Positions 25,743-34,038 are shown, counted from the stretch's first letter. The stretch: DNA of 62,919 nt from Flexilinea sp. (GCA_017432685.1 JAFRIR010000111.1:1-62919); one strand, 5' to 3'. A program made the numbers and translations. The notes: a model not told the origin generated them from the sequence alone.

Positions 25743-25955
25743 ATGGGCAGCGTTGTCGACAAGATCAACAAAGTGATTTACCGGGATTATCCCTTTTACA
25801 AAGGGGTGAAACCAAAAGTTACCGAACGCGGCGATGAACTGCTCCTGGTTTATGAGAAAAACGAGAAGACTGAAGATGGTCTGAACCTGCCGATGATGCT
25901 GCGGGTACGGGCTGATTCCGAGGGAAAAGTTAAAGCCGTTTCTGGCTCACGATAA
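25743..25955 (+). CDS. Small conserved-looking protein downstream of ftsZ
   Basis: 70 residues from ATG 25743; GTG at 25731 is an alternative and neither has a strong ribosome site. Compact, basic: MGSVVDKINKVIYRDYPFYKG, a central GDELLLVYEK and NLPMMLRVRADSEGKVKAV. No family recognised. It lies between ftsZ and the terminator, so it is probably in the same transcript. The 54 bases before it contain two GGGACTGTACC motifs. Confidence 0.6.
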   Translation: MGSVVDKINKVIYRDYPFYKGVKPKVTERGDELLLVYEKNEKTEDGLNLPMMLRVRADSEGKVKAVSGSR

Positions 25956-25981
25956 CAGTTTCATATGACTCCTTTCAACAG

Positions 25982-26017
25982 CAGCGGAAGTGATTTTGCT
26001 TCCGTTGTTTGTTTTTT
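25982..26017 (+). terminator. Intrinsic terminator of the ftsZ unit
   Basis: Stem CAGCGGAAG / CTTCCGTTG with an 8-base loop, followed by TTTGTTTTTT. Confidence 0.88.
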
Positions 26018-26041
26018 ACGCTTAGAAGAGAGATGGGCCCT

Positions 26042-26161
26042 TTAGGAGCCTGTACCTCGGGGACTCGCATCCAATTGCCAGAGATAAGCCCGTTCTCCAT
26101 TTTCATCAGTCAATACGACAGCGTTTTCCCGGAGCATTCCATCTTTGTATGGATTTCCCAT
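26042..26161 (-). other. Open 39-codon fragment of unknown origin
   Basis: In the same frame as the phzF-like gene and beginning 30 bases after its stop. The translation contains RENAVVLTDENGERAYLWQLD, which looks like genuine protein but lacks a ribosome site. Possibly the remnant of a decayed gene. Confidence 0.3.
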
Positions 26162-26191
26162 GCAAGATCCCGAAAAATGCGATTTTGTCGA

Positions 26192-26974
26192 TCAGTCCTC
26201 AAGGATTATTCCTTCAGAATAAAGAACCGCCTTTCCTGCTACTTTTATTCTGTCACCCTGAATGCTTGTATAAAGAATTCCCGTTCTTTCAGATGCCTGA
26301 AAGCAGATCAGTTCATTCTTTCCGAGACGGTCGCACCAATAAGGAGTTATCATGCAATGGGTACTCCCGGTAACAGGATCCTCAGGAATATTCAGTTTTG
26401 GGGCAAATATGCGGCTTACGCAGTCATATCCTTCATAATCTGACCGGGCGGTTACTGCTGTCAGCAATCCGTCAAGCTGCTTCATTTTTTCCTGATCCGG
26501 ATGTAATTCCTTTACTGAGGTGGCATCGGGAAGGATAAGCAGCAAATCACGGTCGACCCAGGCTTCTATTGGACGTATTCCAATGGCCTCTTCCATTTGG
26601 TCTGTTACTTCTGTTTTATGTAATGCATACGCAGGAAAATCCATCTCTATGATTTTCCCGTTTCTCTGGATTTTCAGTTCTCCAACCTGTGTTGTGAAGG
26701 TTAATTGAGAACTGTCCTTTTCATAGTAATTGAAGATAACAAATGATGTTCCAAGGGTTGCATGTCCGCAGAAATCGATCTCTCCTCCAGGCGTAAACCA
26801 ACGCAGATGGTAGGAATTTCCTTCCTTGACCGCAAATGCTGTTTCAGAGAAATTGTTTTCTTTGGCGATGTTCAGCATCAGTTTATCTGTCGGCCATTCA
26901 TTCAGAATGCAAACAGCAGCTTGATTTCCGTGGAACACACTGTCAGTAAATGCATCCACGATATATTGTTTCAT
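26192..26974 (-). CDS. PhzF-family isomerase/epimerase-like protein
   Basis: 260 residues. Two-domain PhzF fold: AFTDSVFHGNQAAVC, catalytic Glu in NNFSETAFAV (about residue 45), DFCGHATLG (about 73) and a C-terminal EDPVTGSTHC (about 205). Family members are cytoplasmic and catalyse proton shifts on small aromatic or keto acids, but the substrate cannot be inferred. It stands alone on the minus strand between ftsZ and the molybdenum locus. The 287 bases upstream hold a possible protein remnant on the minus strand at 27129-27227 and nothing else clear. Confidence 0.88.
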   Translation of the reverse strand: MKQYIVDAFTDSVFHGNQAAVCILNEWPTDKLMLNIAKENNFSETAFAVKEGNSYHLRWFTPGGEIDFCGHATLGTSFVIFNYYEKDSSQLTFTTQVGELKIQRNGKIIEMDFPAYALHKTEVTDQMEEAIGIRPIEAWVDRDLLLILPDATSVKELHPDQEKMKQLDGLLTAVTARSDYEGYDCVSRIFAPKLNIPEDPVTGSTHCMITPYWCDRLGKNELICFQASERTGILYTSIQGDRIKVAGKAVLYSEGIILED

Positions 26975-27261
26975 AATAGGATTTTCCTTTCACATGCTCA
27001 AAAGATCGATATAGGTCGTCTCCACAAATACCGATTTGTCTCTATATCTTCAAATCTAAATAATTATAGCAAAAACTGATAATTAAAAGCGAAACCTCGT
27101 ATGAAGTGAAGCGCTGCATTTGGCTGTGTCAAGCTTTAATTTCCATCCCGCTGATCAGTGTAACTGCGATGTCATCCTTGCTGTGAACTGTGATGTGGGC
27201 GACCAGACTGCACGAATTTTCTTTATTTCATTTTTTGCGATGATGTGAATGGAGAAAATAT

Positions 27262-27588
27262 ATGGTATCATGGATACAGGCAGGCGCAATTTCTATCAAT
27301 CCGCTGAACTGGAAACGGGATGACACTTATTCAGGGAAAGAGTTGTGTCTTGGTGCGCGGATCAAAAATGTGGAGACCGGCGAATTTGACGTTATTCCGG
27401 GAGCTGCCGATGCGCAGCTGAATGTGGAACGTGGCGTTGTGGTGCCCCATACGGATGTGCTGGCCCCCATGGAAGAGAGGATAGACTTTGGACCGGAAAG
27501 TTATCACGGCGGAGATTACACGCTCTGGTTTACGAACATTCAGGAGAATGTGAAGGTCAGAACGAAAGTCTGGCTGAAAGTTCAGTAA
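27262..27588 (+). CDS. Hypothetical 108-residue protein
   Basis: GGAG lies 8 bases before the ATG. One domain, predicted beta-rich: ISINPLNWKRDD, LCLGARIKNVETGEFDV, a central MEERIDFGPESYHGGDYTLWF and a final VKVRTKVWLKVQ. No signal peptide and no membrane segment. Converges with mog, with no terminator visible in the 25-base gap. Family not recognised. Confidence 0.6.
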   Translation: MVSWIQAGAISINPLNWKRDDTYSGKELCLGARIKNVETGEFDVIPGAADAQLNVERGVVVPHTDVLAPMEERIDFGPESYHGGDYTLWFTNIQENVKVRTKVWLKVQ

Positions 27589-27613
27589 GCTGAATCTCGG
27601 AAGAAGGTCAAAT

Positions 27614-28087
27614 TTACTCCTTCTCACCCTGCAGCATGGCAAGGCCGTGAGAAAGAGCAGGCAAGACGGCTTCAAGGTTTTCTTTTGCTCCTTTGGGGCT
27701 GCCGGGGAGGTTGATGATCAGGCTCTGTCCGCGGATCCCTGCGACTGCGCGGGAAAGCATCCCCCGTGGTGTAATACGCATAGAGGCAGCCCGCATGGCT
27801 TCCGGGATGCCGGGAACTGATTTTTCGCAAACGGCGAGGGTCGCTTCCGGGGTGACGTCACGCGGAGCGAATCCTGTCCCGCCGGCTGTGAGGATGAGTG
27901 CGATATGCTGATCCGCAAAGTGGATAAGAACAGATTCGATCTGTGCCTGTTCATCAGGGATCACGGTTGTTTCCACAACTTCGTATCCGGCTCCTTCCAA
28001 CATTTGCACAAGGACCGGACCGGTCTGGTCTTCATATTCTCCCCGGGAAGCCCGGTCACTGACGGTAATTATGGCTGCTGTAAACAT
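27614..28087 (-). CDS. mog: Molybdopterin adenylyltransferase (MogA/MoaB family)
   Basis: 157 residues. N-terminal AAIITVSDRASRG and the substrate loop LILTAGGTGFAPRDVTPEA (about 67-85), then NLPGSPKGA (about 126). It adenylylates molybdopterin before molybdate insertion. Last gene of the minus-strand cofactor locus, separated from the moeA-like gene by a toxin-antitoxin pair. Confidence 0.92.
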   Translation of the reverse strand: MFTAAIITVSDRASRGEYEDQTGPVLVQMLEGAGYEVVETTVIPDEQAQIESVLIHFADQHIALILTAGGTGFAPRDVTPEATLAVCEKSVPGIPEAMRAASMRITPRGMLSRAVAGIRGQSLIINLPGSPKGAKENLEAVLPALSHGLAMLQGEKE

Positions 28088-28110
28088 CTTTTTCTCTTCA
28101 AAACCAATTT

Positions 28111-28428
28111 TTAACCGAGTTTGTTTTCAAAATTTTCGAGCGCATGAAAAATGTTCGTTATGAAGGCATTCTTTCCATCAATATAATACAACATAAAGTA
28201 ATCATGTTTGAGAAAATTAATTCTTTTCAGTCCTTTTGATTTTAAAACATCACTTGCCGGTTCATTTAAGATGCCGGCAACATTTTCAAGCTTTTTCCTT
28301 GTTTCACGAAAATCTGAGGCTATATTTTTTGCAGCTTGAGGGCTGTTTTTAATTTTCTTTAAATAATCCGTATAACGACGTAAATCAGCTTTTGCATCAT
28401 CAGTGATGAAAACGCGATAAGTCTTCAT
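28111..28428 (-). CDS. RelE/ParE-type toxin, paralog of 18784
   Basis: 105 residues. YRVFITDDAKADLRRYTDYLKK and RINFLKHDYFMLYYIDGKNAFI match the other copy. The start overlaps the antitoxin stop by four bases (ATGA). AT-rich compared with the surrounding molybdenum genes; inserted in that locus. Confidence 0.78.
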   Translation of the reverse strand: MKTYRVFITDDAKADLRRYTDYLKKIKNSPQAAKNIASDFRETRKKLENVAGILNEPASDVLKSKGLKRINFLKHDYFMLYYIDGKNAFITNIFHALENFENKLG

Positions 28429-28721
28429 AATTCAATTTCCGTAAACAATTCTTTTTCGAATTCTTCAGCATCCTGATATTTTCCGGACTTTATTTGTTCA
28501 AGTGAATGATCAATGCGTGAAATCAGTTGGTCTTCGGTTTTTGCTTGGAAAGGTGTATACATATCTTGCAATTTCGTCTGTCTGTCCTTTTTTAGAAATG
28601 CAATTGCCACAGCTTGGACGGCTTCAAGTTCATCATCTGTAAGACTTGACAACAAATCGTATGTAAAATCTAAATTTGATAATTCCGCTGGTTTCAGTTC
28701 AGCGATAAGATTAATTGCCAT
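28425..28721 (-). CDS. Antitoxin partner of the 28111 toxin
   Basis: 98 residues from ATG 28721, chosen because AGGAG is five bases upstream; GTG at 28727 is the alternative. Acidic; central SSLTDDELEAVQAVAIAFL and C-terminal SGKYQDAEEFEKELFTEIEL. Pairing and overlap assign the role. Sequence similarity to the antitoxin at 19112 is limited to the tail. Confidence 0.7.
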   Translation of the reverse strand: MAINLIAELKPAELSNLDFTYDLLSSLTDDELEAVQAVAIAFLKKDRQTKLQDMYTPFQAKTEDQLISRIDHSLEQIKSGKYQDAEEFEKELFTEIEL

Positions 28722-28755
28722 TTTCACTCCTGAATGTTAATTACACCTTATTTAA

Positions 28756-28884
28756 GGGAACCTCTAAAACACCGATTTCTTTCTGTCCCTTGGAGATTCA
28801 AAGAAATTATTCTTTGAATCTCCAAGGGAGGTTTTCGGGGGCTGCCGCCCCCATACCCCCGCCCGGTAGTTTTTAGAGGTGCCC
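28756..28884 (+). mobile_element. 129-bp MITE-like element, copy 2
   Basis: Ends GGGAACCTCTAAAAC and GTTTTTAGAGGTGCCC, flanked by TTAA on both sides. Stem CCCTTGGAGATTCAAAG/CTTTGAATCTCCAAGGG and a GGGGGCTGCCGCCCCC hairpin. Confidence 0.9.
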
Positions 28885-28959
28885 TTAAGGCAAACCAATG
28901 TCTTTGTTTGATTTATCTGTTTCAGCTTATATTATATCATGTATGCGGAGCTTTTGTGT

Positions 28960-29979
28960 TTATTTTCCGAACGGGCAGATAGGATAATGGCAGCTTTCAC
29001 AGCCGAGGCACAGTCCGCCTTCTCCAAGGGTGGTGAAATCATGACGGGTCAGCTCGACGCCCGCGGCGATACGGGGCAGGACCAGGTCGAAGACTGTCGC
29101 TTTGGCATACATCACGCAGCCCGGCAGCCCCATGATTGGTGTTCCATCCTCATAGTAGCCCAGCAGGAACATCGCTCCCGGCAGCACAGGCGCGCCGTAG
29201 GTGACGATGCGGGCACCGCTCTGTTTAATCGCACCGGGCGTGTTGTCGTCCGGGTCAACGCTCATGCCGCCGGTGCAGAGGGTCAAGTCCGGCTTTTTCG
29301 CCCGCATAGCGGTAATGGCATCCGCGACATGGTCCAAACCGTCATCGGTCGTGACGTGATCAGTCATTTCAATGCCGAATTCCGCCAGTTTCCGCACCAG
29401 AACCGGCGTGAATTTGTCCTCGATGCGACCGTGGAAGACTTCACTGCCGGTGGTGATGACAGCGGCGGTTTTCAACCGGAAGGGCAGCAGTTCCAGGATC
29501 GGCTCCGATCCGACGGTTTTTTCTGCTGCAATCAGTTTCTGTTCATTGATCACCAACGGGATGCAGCGAGTACCGCAAAGCTTGTCACCGGGTTGGACAA
29601 CGGTATTGCCGTGACGGGTAGCGATCATCAGTTCGTCGATTTCGTTGACCGCGTTGAGCTTTTCGCTGTTTACACGGAAGAGCCCGTGGATGGCGGCGTT
29701 CAGTTCGATCTTGCCCTCTTTGACCTCTGTCGCGGTCATGTTGGTATTTCGGCAGAGCGCAGCGAGCCGTTCCGCTGCTTCGTTTTCATGCAGAATGCCT
29801 TCCTTTTTCTCCCAAACGTAAAGGTTCTCCTTGCCCATGGAAAGCAGCACCGGGATATCTTCTTCGGTGACAATGTGTCCCTTGCGGAAGCGCGGGCCTT
29901 TGAACTCCCCGGGGATGATCTGTGTCATGTCATGGCAGAGCACCTGCCCGACGGCATCCTGTGTTTTAATCAGTTTCAT
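28960..29979 (-). CDS. Molybdopterin-binding (MoeA/MogA-like) protein with C-terminal Cys cluster
   Basis: 339 residues. N-terminal MoeA-like segment (KLIKTQDAVGQVLCHDM, GPRFRKGH), then the MPT-binding domain (AAVITTGSEV about 173, LCTGGMSVDPDDNTPGA about 238, GLPGCVMY about 286). It is shorter than MoeA (about 400) and lacks its C-terminal beta domain; in its place is a tail CLGCESCHYPICPFGK with four Cys and one His. The tail could bind a metal or Fe-S cluster. Role: probably molybdate insertion or a related metal step. Lies between MOSC and the toxin-antitoxin insertion. Confidence 0.85.
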   Translation of the reverse strand: MKLIKTQDAVGQVLCHDMTQIIPGEFKGPRFRKGHIVTEEDIPVLLSMGKENLYVWEKKEGILHENEAAERLAALCRNTNMTATEVKEGKIELNAAIHGLFRVNSEKLNAVNEIDELMIATRHGNTVVQPGDKLCGTRCIPLVINEQKLIAAEKTVGSEPILELLPFRLKTAAVITTGSEVFHGRIEDKFTPVLVRKLAEFGIEMTDHVTTDDGLDHVADAITAMRAKKPDLTLCTGGMSVDPDDNTPGAIKQSGARIVTYGAPVLPGAMFLLGYYEDGTPIMGLPGCVMYAKATVFDLVLPRIAAGVELTRHDFTTLGEGGLCLGCESCHYPICPFGK

Positions 29980-29996
29980 AATTACCCCAAAAAAAT

Positions 29997-30017
29997 AATG
30001 AAAAATGAAAAATGAAA
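29997..30017. repeat. Heptamer tract (AATGAAA), 3 units
   Basis: Three perfect units just upstream of the moeA-like gene start. Confidence 0.85.
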
Positions 30018-30097
30018 AATTGCGGTGTCGCTTTGCGACTTCTATAGATTAAGAATGATGCGGGATGACACCTCAATTTCTCATTTCTAATTTTTAT

Positions 30098-30226
30098 GGG
30101 AACATCTAAAAACTCCAATTTCTTTCTGTCCCTCGGAGATTCAAAGAATTTATTCTTTGAATCTCCGAGGGAGGTTTCCGGGGGCTGCCGCCCCCATACC
30201 CCCGCTCATAAGTTTTTAGAGGTGCC
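30098..30226 (+). mobile_element. 129-bp MITE-like element, copy 3
   Basis: Stem CCCTCGGAGATTCAAAG/CTTTGAATCTCCGAGGG differs from copy 2 by a T-A to C-G pair change in both arms. Terminal repeats as in copy 2; flanks TTAT and ATTA. Confidence 0.9.
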
Positions 30227-30254
30227 ATTAAGAATGATGCGGGGTGACACTCAA

Positions 30255-30282
30255 TTTCTCATTTCTCATTTCTAATTTTAAT
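30255..30282. repeat. Heptamer tract (TTTCTCA type), 4 units
   Basis: TTTCTCA, TTTCTCA, TTTCTAA, TTTTAAT. On the minus strand these units encode the last codons and stop of the MOSC gene. Confidence 0.85.
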
Positions 30283-30708
30283 CTCGTTTCCGGCTTTAAT
30301 CATTCCGCCCCTGATAACCACTGCAAAGATTCCTTCCGTCGGCATCACACATTTTCCGGTGGCCTGTTTGATTGCGCAGTTGTTGTGGCACTCTTTGCCG
30401 ATTTGACTGACGCAGAGCAGTGCCTCCCCGATCTCAAGCATCGTTCCCACCGGCAAAGTTTTCAGGTCGATCCCCCGTGTGAGGATGTTTTCGGCAAAGG
30501 CTCCGGGCTGAAGGTCCCAACCTAACGCCCGCATTTTGTCAACGCTTTCATCCGCGAGCAGACTCACCTGGCGGTGCCAGTTCCCCGCGTGAGCATCACC
30601 GGCGATACCGTGACCGAAGACCAGATCGATCTGCGGAACTTCATGTTTTTGTACGCCTTTTTTCTCGCTGAGGCAGACGGCGATCACTTCAGGCTTCTTT
30701 GATGGCAT
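30259..30708 (-). CDS. MOSC-domain protein
   Basis: 149 residues from ATG 30708; GTG 30714 is an alternative. MOSC domains handle sulfurated molybdenum cofactor; stand-alone short forms are common in Moco operons. Visible: VFGHGIAGDAHAG (about 30), the RQVSLLADESV segment, LQPGAFAENILT (about 67) and the Cys motif KECHNNCAIKQATGKCVMPTEGIFA (about 107-130). It overlaps moaC by 20 bases. Its last codons are made by heptamer repeats. Confidence 0.9.
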   Translation of the reverse strand: MPSKKPEVIAVCLSEKKGVQKHEVPQIDLVFGHGIAGDAHAGNWHRQVSLLADESVDKMRALGWDLQPGAFAENILTRGIDLKTLPVGTMLEIGEALLCVSQIGKECHNNCAIKQATGKCVMPTEGIFAVVIRGGMIKAGNEIKIRNEK

Positions 30709-31162
30709 AATCACCCCTTACCCCGCCGGTCTTGGAGAGCAGGCGGATATTGCTGATCTTCATATCTTTTTGCAGGGCTTTGCACATGTCATAGATGGTC
30801 AGTGCGGCTGCGGAAACGGCAGTCAAGGCTTCCATCTCCACACCGGTCTCCCCCTTGCAGCGCACCTCGGAGAAGATATCGATGCTCGTTTCATTGACGG
30901 CAAAGCGGATATCGATGCCGGAGAGCATCAACGGGTGACACATCGGGATGATCTCAGCGGTGCGCTTGGCAGCCATGATCCCCGCAACCTGTGCGACGGA
31001 AAGCACGTCGCCTTTGGCGATTCCGCCGCTCCGTACTGCGGCAACGGTTGACGGTGCCATGTGTATGGTCCCGGCGGCAGCTGCGGTGCGGTATGTTATA
31101 TCTTTCCCGGTCACGTCAACCATTTTCGCATGCCCCTGTTCGTTAAAATGTGTGAACTCCAT
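30689..31162 (-). CDS. moaC: Cyclic pyranopterin monophosphate synthase
   Basis: 157 residues, usual length. GAGGATC lies before the ATG. MCHPL (about 77) and the SKTGGVRGDY end are present. It converts the MoaA product to cyclic pyranopterin monophosphate. Translationally coupled to the MOSC gene by overlap. Confidence 0.95.
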   Translation of the reverse strand: MEFTHFNEQGHAKMVDVTGKDITYRTAAAAGTIHMAPSTVAAVRSGGIAKGDVLSVAQVAGIMAAKRTAEIIPMCHPLMLSGIDIRFAVNETSIDIFSEVRCKGETGVEMEALTAVSAAALTIYDMCKALQKDMKISNIRLLSKTGGVRGDYAIKEA

Positions 31163-31178
31163 TTGATCCTCATCGCAT

Positions 31179-31197
31179 GGGGACAGTCCCCATTCTT
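31179..31197. repeat. GGGACAGTCCC palindrome
   Basis: TGGGGACAGTCCCCA between moaC and the next repeat. Related GGGACAGTCCC occurs at about 12579; half-sites occur near 25698. Confidence 0.7.
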
Positions 31198-31207
31198 ATT
31201 TCTTATA

Positions 31208-31366
31208 GGCCATCTAAAAAAACCTTTGAAATTTTATCCTCATTTACAGTTCATTCTCTATGGCGCGGGATTCAGAATGTTTTTCTCGGAAAATAACTTC
31301 CCCGCGCCATGGCTTCCGGGGGCTATGCAGCCCCCAAACCCCCGCTCATGAGTTTTTAGAGGTGCT
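31208..31366 (+). mobile_element. MITE-like element, divergent copy 4
   Basis: About 159 bp. It shares the right end (CCCCCAAACCCCCGCTCATGA then GTTTTTAGAGGTGC) and a shortened left end (CCATCTAAAAAAAC). The stem is different, GGCGCGGG/CCCCGCGCC, but still complementary. Confidence 0.78.
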
Positions 31367-31370
31367 CTTC

Positions 31371-31412
31371 TTTCTAATTTCTAATTTCTTATTTCTTATT
31401 TCTTATTTTCCA
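31371..31412. repeat. Heptamer tract (TTTCTTA type), 6 units
   Basis: Six units in register, ending at the base before the moaA stop codon. Confidence 0.9.
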
Positions 31413-32363
31413 TTATCCCCCGATCTCGCTCATCAGACGTTTTTCGGTCCCTGAGACACCGTCCCGGTCGATGTAATGACGGGCGGGTTTACGGCAAATT
31501 CCATCTTTGAGAGCAGAGATCAGTTTTTCTCCGTGCAGACCCCGGAGAGGGATCTCCAGGTCGGAATGGAGACAAGGTTTGAGCATACCGTCGGCAGTGA
31601 GGCGGATACGGCTGCAGGCTCCGCAGAAGCTGTGACTCAGCGGACGAATCAGACCGACTGTACCGACAGCACCGGGAAGCCGATAAAGCTCCGCAACACC
31701 GTCTGATCCGAGATACTGAAGTTCCGGGACGCGTTCCGTGACAACATTAGCGTCCATGAATGCGGTCCCTGGCCAGCGTGCGGCTTCCCCGATGGGCATG
31801 AGTTCGATGAAGCGGACGGTCAAATCCCGGTCACGGGTAAGTCCGACCAGGTCCGTGATTTCATCATCGTTGAACCCACCGATGAGCACGGTATTGATCT
31901 TCGTGCCCGTGAAACCGGCCCGTTCCGCGGCTTCAATGCCTTTCAGGGTTTCACGGAGGTTCCCTACCCGGGTGATGGAACGGAATCGGTCTTCTCGAAG
32001 CGTGTCCAGACTGATGTTGAGCCTGTCAACACCGGAATTCTTTAAGATATCGGCATATTGAGGCAGAAGTGTTCCGTTTGTTGTTAGAGCTAATTCTTTA
32101 AGAAAATGATTTGATTTCAGCTGTCTGCACAACTCGGCAATTCCTTTCCTTACCAGCGGTTCTCCGCCGGTCAGCCGGATCTTGGAAATACCCAGATCGA
32201 TGAATGCATCCGCAATTTCCGCGATTTCTTCCAGTGTCAGGATATCCGCATGCCTCCGCTTGGTGATCCCGTTTTCCGGCATGCAGTAACGACAGCGGAA
32301 ATCACAGCGGTCTGTTACGGAAATTCTCAGATAATCGATGGTGCGGTTGAATTGGTCTTTCAT
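31413..32363 (-). CDS. moaA: GTP 3',8-cyclase (radical SAM)
   Basis: 316 residues. N-terminal radical-SAM cluster CDFRCRYCMP (about 20-30), TGGEPL (about 65), C-terminal second cluster CGACSRIRLTADGMLKPCL (about 246-264) and a terminal GG, both hallmarks of MoaA. It converts GTP to 3',8-cyclo-7,8-dihydro-GTP. There is no Shine-Dalgarno before the ATG: a heptamer tract begins five bases upstream. Confidence 0.96.
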   Translation of the reverse strand: MKDQFNRTIDYLRISVTDRCDFRCRYCMPENGITKRRHADILTLEEIAEIADAFIDLGISKIRLTGGEPLVRKGIAELCRQLKSNHFLKELALTTNGTLLPQYADILKNSGVDRLNISLDTLREDRFRSITRVGNLRETLKGIEAAERAGFTGTKINTVLIGGFNDDEITDLVGLTRDRDLTVRFIELMPIGEAARWPGTAFMDANVVTERVPELQYLGSDGVAELYRLPGAVGTVGLIRPLSHSFCGACSRIRLTADGMLKPCLHSDLEIPLRGLHGEKLISALKDGICRKPARHYIDRDGVSGTEKRLMSEIGG

Positions 32364-32367
32364 GATA

Positions 32368-32444
32368 GTTGTCGGTTGGCTGTTGCCGGTTGCCGGTTGA
32401 AAGTTGTTGGTTGTTGTTTGTTAGTCATTAGTCATGGTTGTTCG
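32368..32444. repeat. Heptamer tract (GTTGCCG / GTTGTTG type), 11 units
   Basis: Eleven 7-bp units, mostly GTTGNNN, filling the space upstream of moaA. Confidence 0.85.
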
Positions 32445-32491
32445 TTGTCAGTTTATCGACAATTATTATAACAACGTTTTACTCCTAACTC

Positions 32492-33151
32492 CTAACTCTT
32501 ATTCTTTCTCTCCAGAAAATTGATCACGATCATGGCGGCTGCGGAAATGGCGATGTTGATCAGAACCCAGCGCAGTGCCAGTTCATCATTCCCGGTGCGC
32601 CATAATTGGTAAACTTCTGTCGCGATCGTCGCGGTGCGCCCCGGGGTGTATCCGGCGATCATGGATGTTGCCCCGTATTCACCGATTCCCCGGGCAAAAG
32701 CGAGGATCATCCCGGCAAGGATCCCCTGTTTGCAGTTTGGGACGCGTATGCGCCAGAAAATCTTTGATTCCGAAATTCCAAGTGTTCTCGCTGCGTCGGC
32801 AAGGTTTTCGTCAAAGCTCTCAAAGGCGCTGCGTGTCGGGCGGTACATGAGGGGAAAAACGACCACTACCACCGCAAAAATAGCTGACCACCAGTGCATG
32901 GTCAGTTTGACCCCGAACTGCTGATAAAACCAGGAACCGATCACCCGTTTCGGGCCCAGAACGCGGAGCATGAGATAACCCATGACCGTGGGTGGCAGCA
33001 CCATCGGCAACGTCAGGACCACGTCAACGAGCCCCTTCAGTACACGGGGCATGCGGGCAACGTAATAGGCCGCAGCGATCCCGACAAAAAAGACGATGAC
33101 TGCCGAGATCGCTGTGATGCGCAGTGAATTGTAAAGCGGAAAAAGATCCAT
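32492..33151 (-). CDS. modB: Molybdate ABC transporter permease
   Basis: 219 residues from ATG 33151. An earlier in-frame ATG falls in a heptamer tract and would add a non-conserved prefix. Five membrane segments, the ModB family features LPMVLPPTVMGYLML (about 45-60), the EAA loop LADAARTLGISESKIFWRIRVP and FARGIGEYGATSMIAG (about 158-173). No modC follows; the next gene is moaA, so the ATPase must come from elsewhere. No clear ribosome site. Confidence 0.93.
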   Translation of the reverse strand: MDLFPLYNSLRITAISAVIVFFVGIAAAYYVARMPRVLKGLVDVVLTLPMVLPPTVMGYLMLRVLGPKRVIGSWFYQQFGVKLTMHWWSAIFAVVVVVFPLMYRPTRSAFESFDENLADAARTLGISESKIFWRIRVPNCKQGILAGMILAFARGIGEYGATSMIAGYTPGRTATIATEVYQLWRTGNDELALRWVLINIAISAAAMIVINFLERKNKS

Positions 33152-33157
33152 CGAACA

Positions 33158-33178
33158 AAATAAGAAATAAGAAATAAG
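33158..33178. repeat. Heptamer tract (AAATAAG), 3 units
   Basis: Three perfect units between modB and modA, in place of the modB ribosome site. Confidence 0.85.
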
Positions 33179-33234
33179 AATTCCGTCTTTCACAGGTTAT
33201 TCTGTATTTCGTAATTTCTTACTTCATATGATCA

Positions 33235-34038
33235 TTATTTCGCTAATGGGGTAAAGCCGACGGATTCGAAAATCTTCGATGCTTCTTCGCCCTGCAGATA
33301 TTCAAGGAAAGCTTTCGCTTCTTCCGGGTGGGCGGATTCTTTCAGAACAGCTGCCGGGTAAATGACCTGTCCGCACATTTCCTTGGTGGCAGTATCCACC
33401 GGGGTCAGTCCTGCAGAGAAGGCATCGGTGCCGTAGATAATGCCCGCATCGGCAGTCGCTTCCACAACGGCTGTTGTAACTTCTTTGACGTTGGAGCCAT
33501 AGGTCAGGTTTGCTGACAGTTCAGCTTCATCCAGACCGTAATATGCGAAGATTTTTTGTGTATACTGCCCGACCGGTACGTCGCTGTTCCCCATGGCGAG
33601 CATGACTTTGCCGCCTTTCAGCGCTTCCACCAGGTCATCATAGGAATTAATGCCCGCAGGATTGCCTTCCGCAACACAGAGCGCTACTTTGTTTTCCAGC
33701 AGGTTGAAGCGTGTGCCTTCCAGCAGGAAATCAAGTTTGTCCGGGTTCGCTTCTTCGGAAGCGGTGACATCCAGCGCGTTCATCTGTTTCGGAGCAGCGG
33801 AAATGAACACATCACAGTCGGCGCCTTCCTGGATCTGGGTCTTCAAAGTACCGGAGGAATCGAAGGTGTAGATCAGGGTAACATCGGGAGCGATTTCTTT
33901 ATATTGCTCGGCGATCTGGTTCAGAGTCTCGGTCATAGAGGCGGCGGCAAAGACGATCAGATCGATCTCTTCTGCGAAAGCAGCAGCCGGTATCGCAAAC
34001 AGCACAAGCGCCATCAGGCAAAGCATCAATTTCTTCAT
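33235..34038 (-). CDS. modA: Molybdate-binding periplasmic-type protein
   Basis: 267 residues from ATG 34038, chosen because GGAG precedes it and a signal peptide (1-20) follows; upstream in-frame starts are not supported. Ligand-site motif VFAAASMTETL (about 26) and ISAAPKQMNAL (about 85), then the C-terminal YPAAVLKESAHPEEAKAFLEYL. It captures molybdate or tungstate for ModB. There is no lipobox. First gene of the molybdenum locus. Confidence 0.94.
   Translation of the reverse strand: MKKLMLCLMALVLFAIPAAAFAEEIDLIVFAAASMTETLNQIAEQYKEIAPDVTLIYTFDSSGTLKTQIQEGADCDVFISAAPKQMNALDVTASEEANPDKLDFLLEGTRFNLLENKVALCVAEGNPAGINSYDDLVEALKGGKVMLAMGNSDVPVGQYTQKIFAYYGLDEAELSANLTYGSNVKEVTTAVVEATADAGIIYGTDAFSAGLTPVDTATKEMCGQVIYPAAVLKESAHPEEAKAFLEYLQGEEASKIFESVGFTPLAK

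Noticed and set aside
30020..30060. Moco riboswitch upstream of the moeA-like gene
   Set aside because: The space upstream holds heptamers and a 129-bp mobile element; no conserved Moco-aptamer pattern recognised.
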